From positions 19,663-83,662 of the forward strand of contig JAEUTQ010000038.1 in the NCBI GenBank assembly GCA_016787445.1: a stretch of DNA of 64,000 bases, in the 5' to 3' direction. This DNA is from Bacteroidia bacterium (GTDB lineage Bacteria; Bacteroidota; Bacteroidia; B-17B0; Aurantibacillaceae). Both the position numbers and the translations under genes were made by a program. Numbering within the stretch: the first letter of the stretch is position 1; every line of letters starts with the position of its first letter. Below, one piece after another: positions 62,726 through 64,000 of this stretch. A model generated the notes under the pieces. The model was not told the origin of the DNA. It was given only the letters and a program-made list of their open reading frames with translations, and searched no databases.

Positions 62726-64000
62726 TTGTATATTAAAGGTAATATTATTTCTATTTTCACGCCATTCGGCTCGTTGGCATTAACACTGAAGCTTGCGTTC
62801 GACTTCTTTTCCTTATTTAATAAATATAGTCGGTCTTTCGTAATTTGCATGGCACGCGAAATGTGCTTGTTTGGCTTTTGTGATTCCTTATTGAGACCGG
62901 CTCCGTTATCCTTAATCACGATGCATAAATCATTATTTCTGATTTCAAAATTAAGGTCAATTTTACCTTTATAGTCAATGTTTCCAAATCCATGCTCAAT
63001 GGAATTTTCAAGAAACGGTTGAATCAACATAGCAGGAATAAGCGTATCAGAAGTTTCAACATCATTGCAAATAGTTGTCTCCAAAGAAAATTTATCGTTT
63101 TCTTTTAATTGTTGTAGTTCAATATACTTCTGTATGAATTCTAACTCTGTATCTATAGAAACGTAATCATTATACGAACTCTCTAATGTTTGGCGCATCA
63201 GGCTGCTGAATTTATACAAATTGAGTGCTACCTTTTTGCCGTCGTTTTCTTTAACCGCAATTCCCTGCAAAGTTGTTATGGCATTAAAAAAGAAATGCGG
63301 ATTAATACGGGAGCGATTCAAACGTTGTTCGGTTTCTAAAACTTTCTGACGGTTCTTAATTAAACTTTGGCGGTAAAAGAATATTATCACAATAATCAGA
63401 AGTATTGTTAATGCGATTCCAATAGCAAGTACTCTGATACGTAAATTTTTAATTTCCGCTTCCTGATTTAATTCGCGAATGGTTTTTTCGTTTTGTGCTT
63501 TATTATATTTCTGCTCCAATTCTGCAATTTTACCGGTATTCTTTACATCAATGATGCTATCATTGATGCGCGTCATGTTTTCGAATGCCCACAATGCTTT
63601 ATCCGATTTTCCTGCATCGCGCGCCACCATGTATACAATATCATAGGCATTGATAACCGATGATACCACATTTTCATTGAGTGCGTGCATTAAACTGGAG
63701 TCGGCATATCTTTCCGCAATATCAAATTGTTTTTTCTTACGATAAATATTGGCTTTATCCCCATTAATTGAATACAACTCCACACGCATCGGAAATACAC
63801 GCACGATATTATGTGCGCTATCCAAAAACTTCAAAGAATTATCTAGGTCTTTTACCTTTAAAGACAAAAATGCTTTCTTTCTATAGTATTGCTCTAATAA
63901 ACGATTATAGGGACCTAACTTAACAGCATGCGCACGGATTCCACCCATAAACATTTCAATGGTATCGAGGTATTTCTTTTCCTTAAAATCCTGATACATG
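62722..64000 (-). CDS. Sensor histidine kinase with TPR-like region (LytS/YehU type), 5'-truncated
   Basis: Open to the right edge; the Met at 63999 is probably internal, because no signal peptide precedes the TPR-like region. Visible parts: TPR-like helices (LEQYYRKKAFLSLKVKDLDN, ANIYRKKKQFDIAERYADSS), a coiled coil, one membrane helix (IALTILLIIVIIFFYR), then a His_kinase domain with the phospho-acceptor region NPHFFFNAITTLQG and the ATP-binding IQPFLENSIEHGF, then IKDNGAGLN. This is the LytS/YehU group. Its partner is the LytTR regulator overlapping by 4 bases. The missing N-terminus may hold a signal peptide and more TPRs. Confidence 0.9.
   Translation of the reverse strand, partial: MYQDFKEKKYLDTIEMFMGGIRAHAVKLGPYNRLLEQYYRKKAFLSLKVKDLDNSLKFLDSAHNIVRVFPMRVELYSINGDKANIYRKKKQFDIAERYADSSLMHALNENVVSSVINAYDIVYMVARDAGKSDKALWAFENMTRINDSIIDVKNTGKIAELEQKYNKAQNEKTIRELNQEAEIKNLRIRVLAIGIALTILLIIVIIFFYRQSLIKNRQKVLETEQRLNRSRINPHFFFNAITTLQGIAVKENDGKKVALNLYKFSSLMRQTLESSYNDYVSIDTELEFIQKYIELQQLKENDKFSLETTICNDVETSDTLIPAMLIQPFLENSIEHGFGNIDYKGKIDLNFEIRNNDLCIVIKDNGAGLNKESQKPNKHISRAMQITKDRLYLLNKEKKSNASFSVNANEPNGVKIEIILPLIYK

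Noticed and set aside
1..64000. tRNA, rRNA, riboswitch, prophage or transposase
   Set aside because: No cloverleaf, rRNA-like stretch, aptamer core or recombinase/transposase motif was recognised by eye. A covariance-model scan would be needed to exclude small RNAs.

Overview
This 64 kb window is a stretch of an AT-rich chromosome from a member of the Bacteroidota, read here as a conserved housekeeping and surface-protein region rather than a mobile island. The assignment rests on gliding-motility lipoprotein genes gldB and gldC, a PorP/SprF-type membrane protein beside a giant SprB-repeat adhesin, three secreted proteins with type IX secretion (T9SS) C-terminal signals, MKK-type signal peptides, lipoproteins, and several promoter elements resembling the Bacteroidota -7 consensus TAnnTTTG. 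Menaquinone seems to be made by the futalosine route (mqnB, mqnD). That fits lineages such as Cytophagales, Chitinophagales or environmental Bacteroidia better than typical Flavobacteriaceae, but the family cannot be settled from this window. No tRNA, rRNA, CRISPR array, prophage, insertion sequence or integrase was seen, and coding density is high: no gap between genes exceeds 300 bases.

Layout. 1-6.8 kb (minus strand): the 3'-truncated end of a trifunctional MMPL transporter / acyltransferase / methyltransferase, a secreted alpha/beta hydrolase, pth, mqnD (carrying an in-frame inverted-repeat insertion) and mqnB. 6.8-10.1 kb: queD-folE (overlapping), a group III truncated haemoglobin, and a PAS-PP2C phosphatase with a GNAT acetyltransferase. 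10.1-16.3 kb: YbaB/EbfC, nadE, an outer-membrane barrel, gldB-gldC, a lipoprotein, a 36-residue lysine-rich histone-like protein, and an Ig-like lipoprotein. 16.3-25.7 kb: a PorP/SprF protein and a 2843-residue adhesin with about 30 SprB repeats; with the Ig-like lipoprotein they look like one operon.

25.9-29.4 kb (plus): Nudix hydrolase, phosphoglucose/phosphomannose isomerase, lipB and a serine hydrolase. 29.4-33.0 kb (minus): 2Fe-2S ferredoxin, PpiD-like foldase, glucosaminidase-LysM protein. 33.2-39.4 kb (plus): prolyl oligopeptidase, T9SS-secreted M14 carboxypeptidase, a Spy/DUF4890-like periplasmic protein and hemW. 39.4-48.7 kb (minus): der, two adjacent PP2C (SpoIIE-type) phosphatases with different sensor halves (beta-propeller and TPR), and the trhO-lipoprotein-hmgA operon. 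48.8-57.9 kb (plus): threonine dehydrogenase, two tandem MORN-repeat secreted paralogues, cysS, an M28-family lipoprotein, a secreted protein of unknown function and polA. 58.0-64 kb (minus): a T9SS-secreted YCF48/Ig repeat protein, a 91-residue orphan, and a LytTR response regulator overlapping a sensor histidine kinase that runs off the right edge.

Three themes recur. First, surface export: adhesin, PorP/SprF, GldB/GldC and T9SS cargo with both type A and type B C-termini. Second, signalling through three PP2C phosphatases with different input domains, plus one LytS/LytTR pair. Third, core metabolism in small tight operons. The observations most worth a second look are the tandem PP2C sensors with an unusual start-codon arrangement, the repeat element inside mqnD, the lysine-rich mini-histone, the giant Cys-paired adhesin and the near-leaderless promoter layout. 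No wholly new defence or biosynthetic system is evident.
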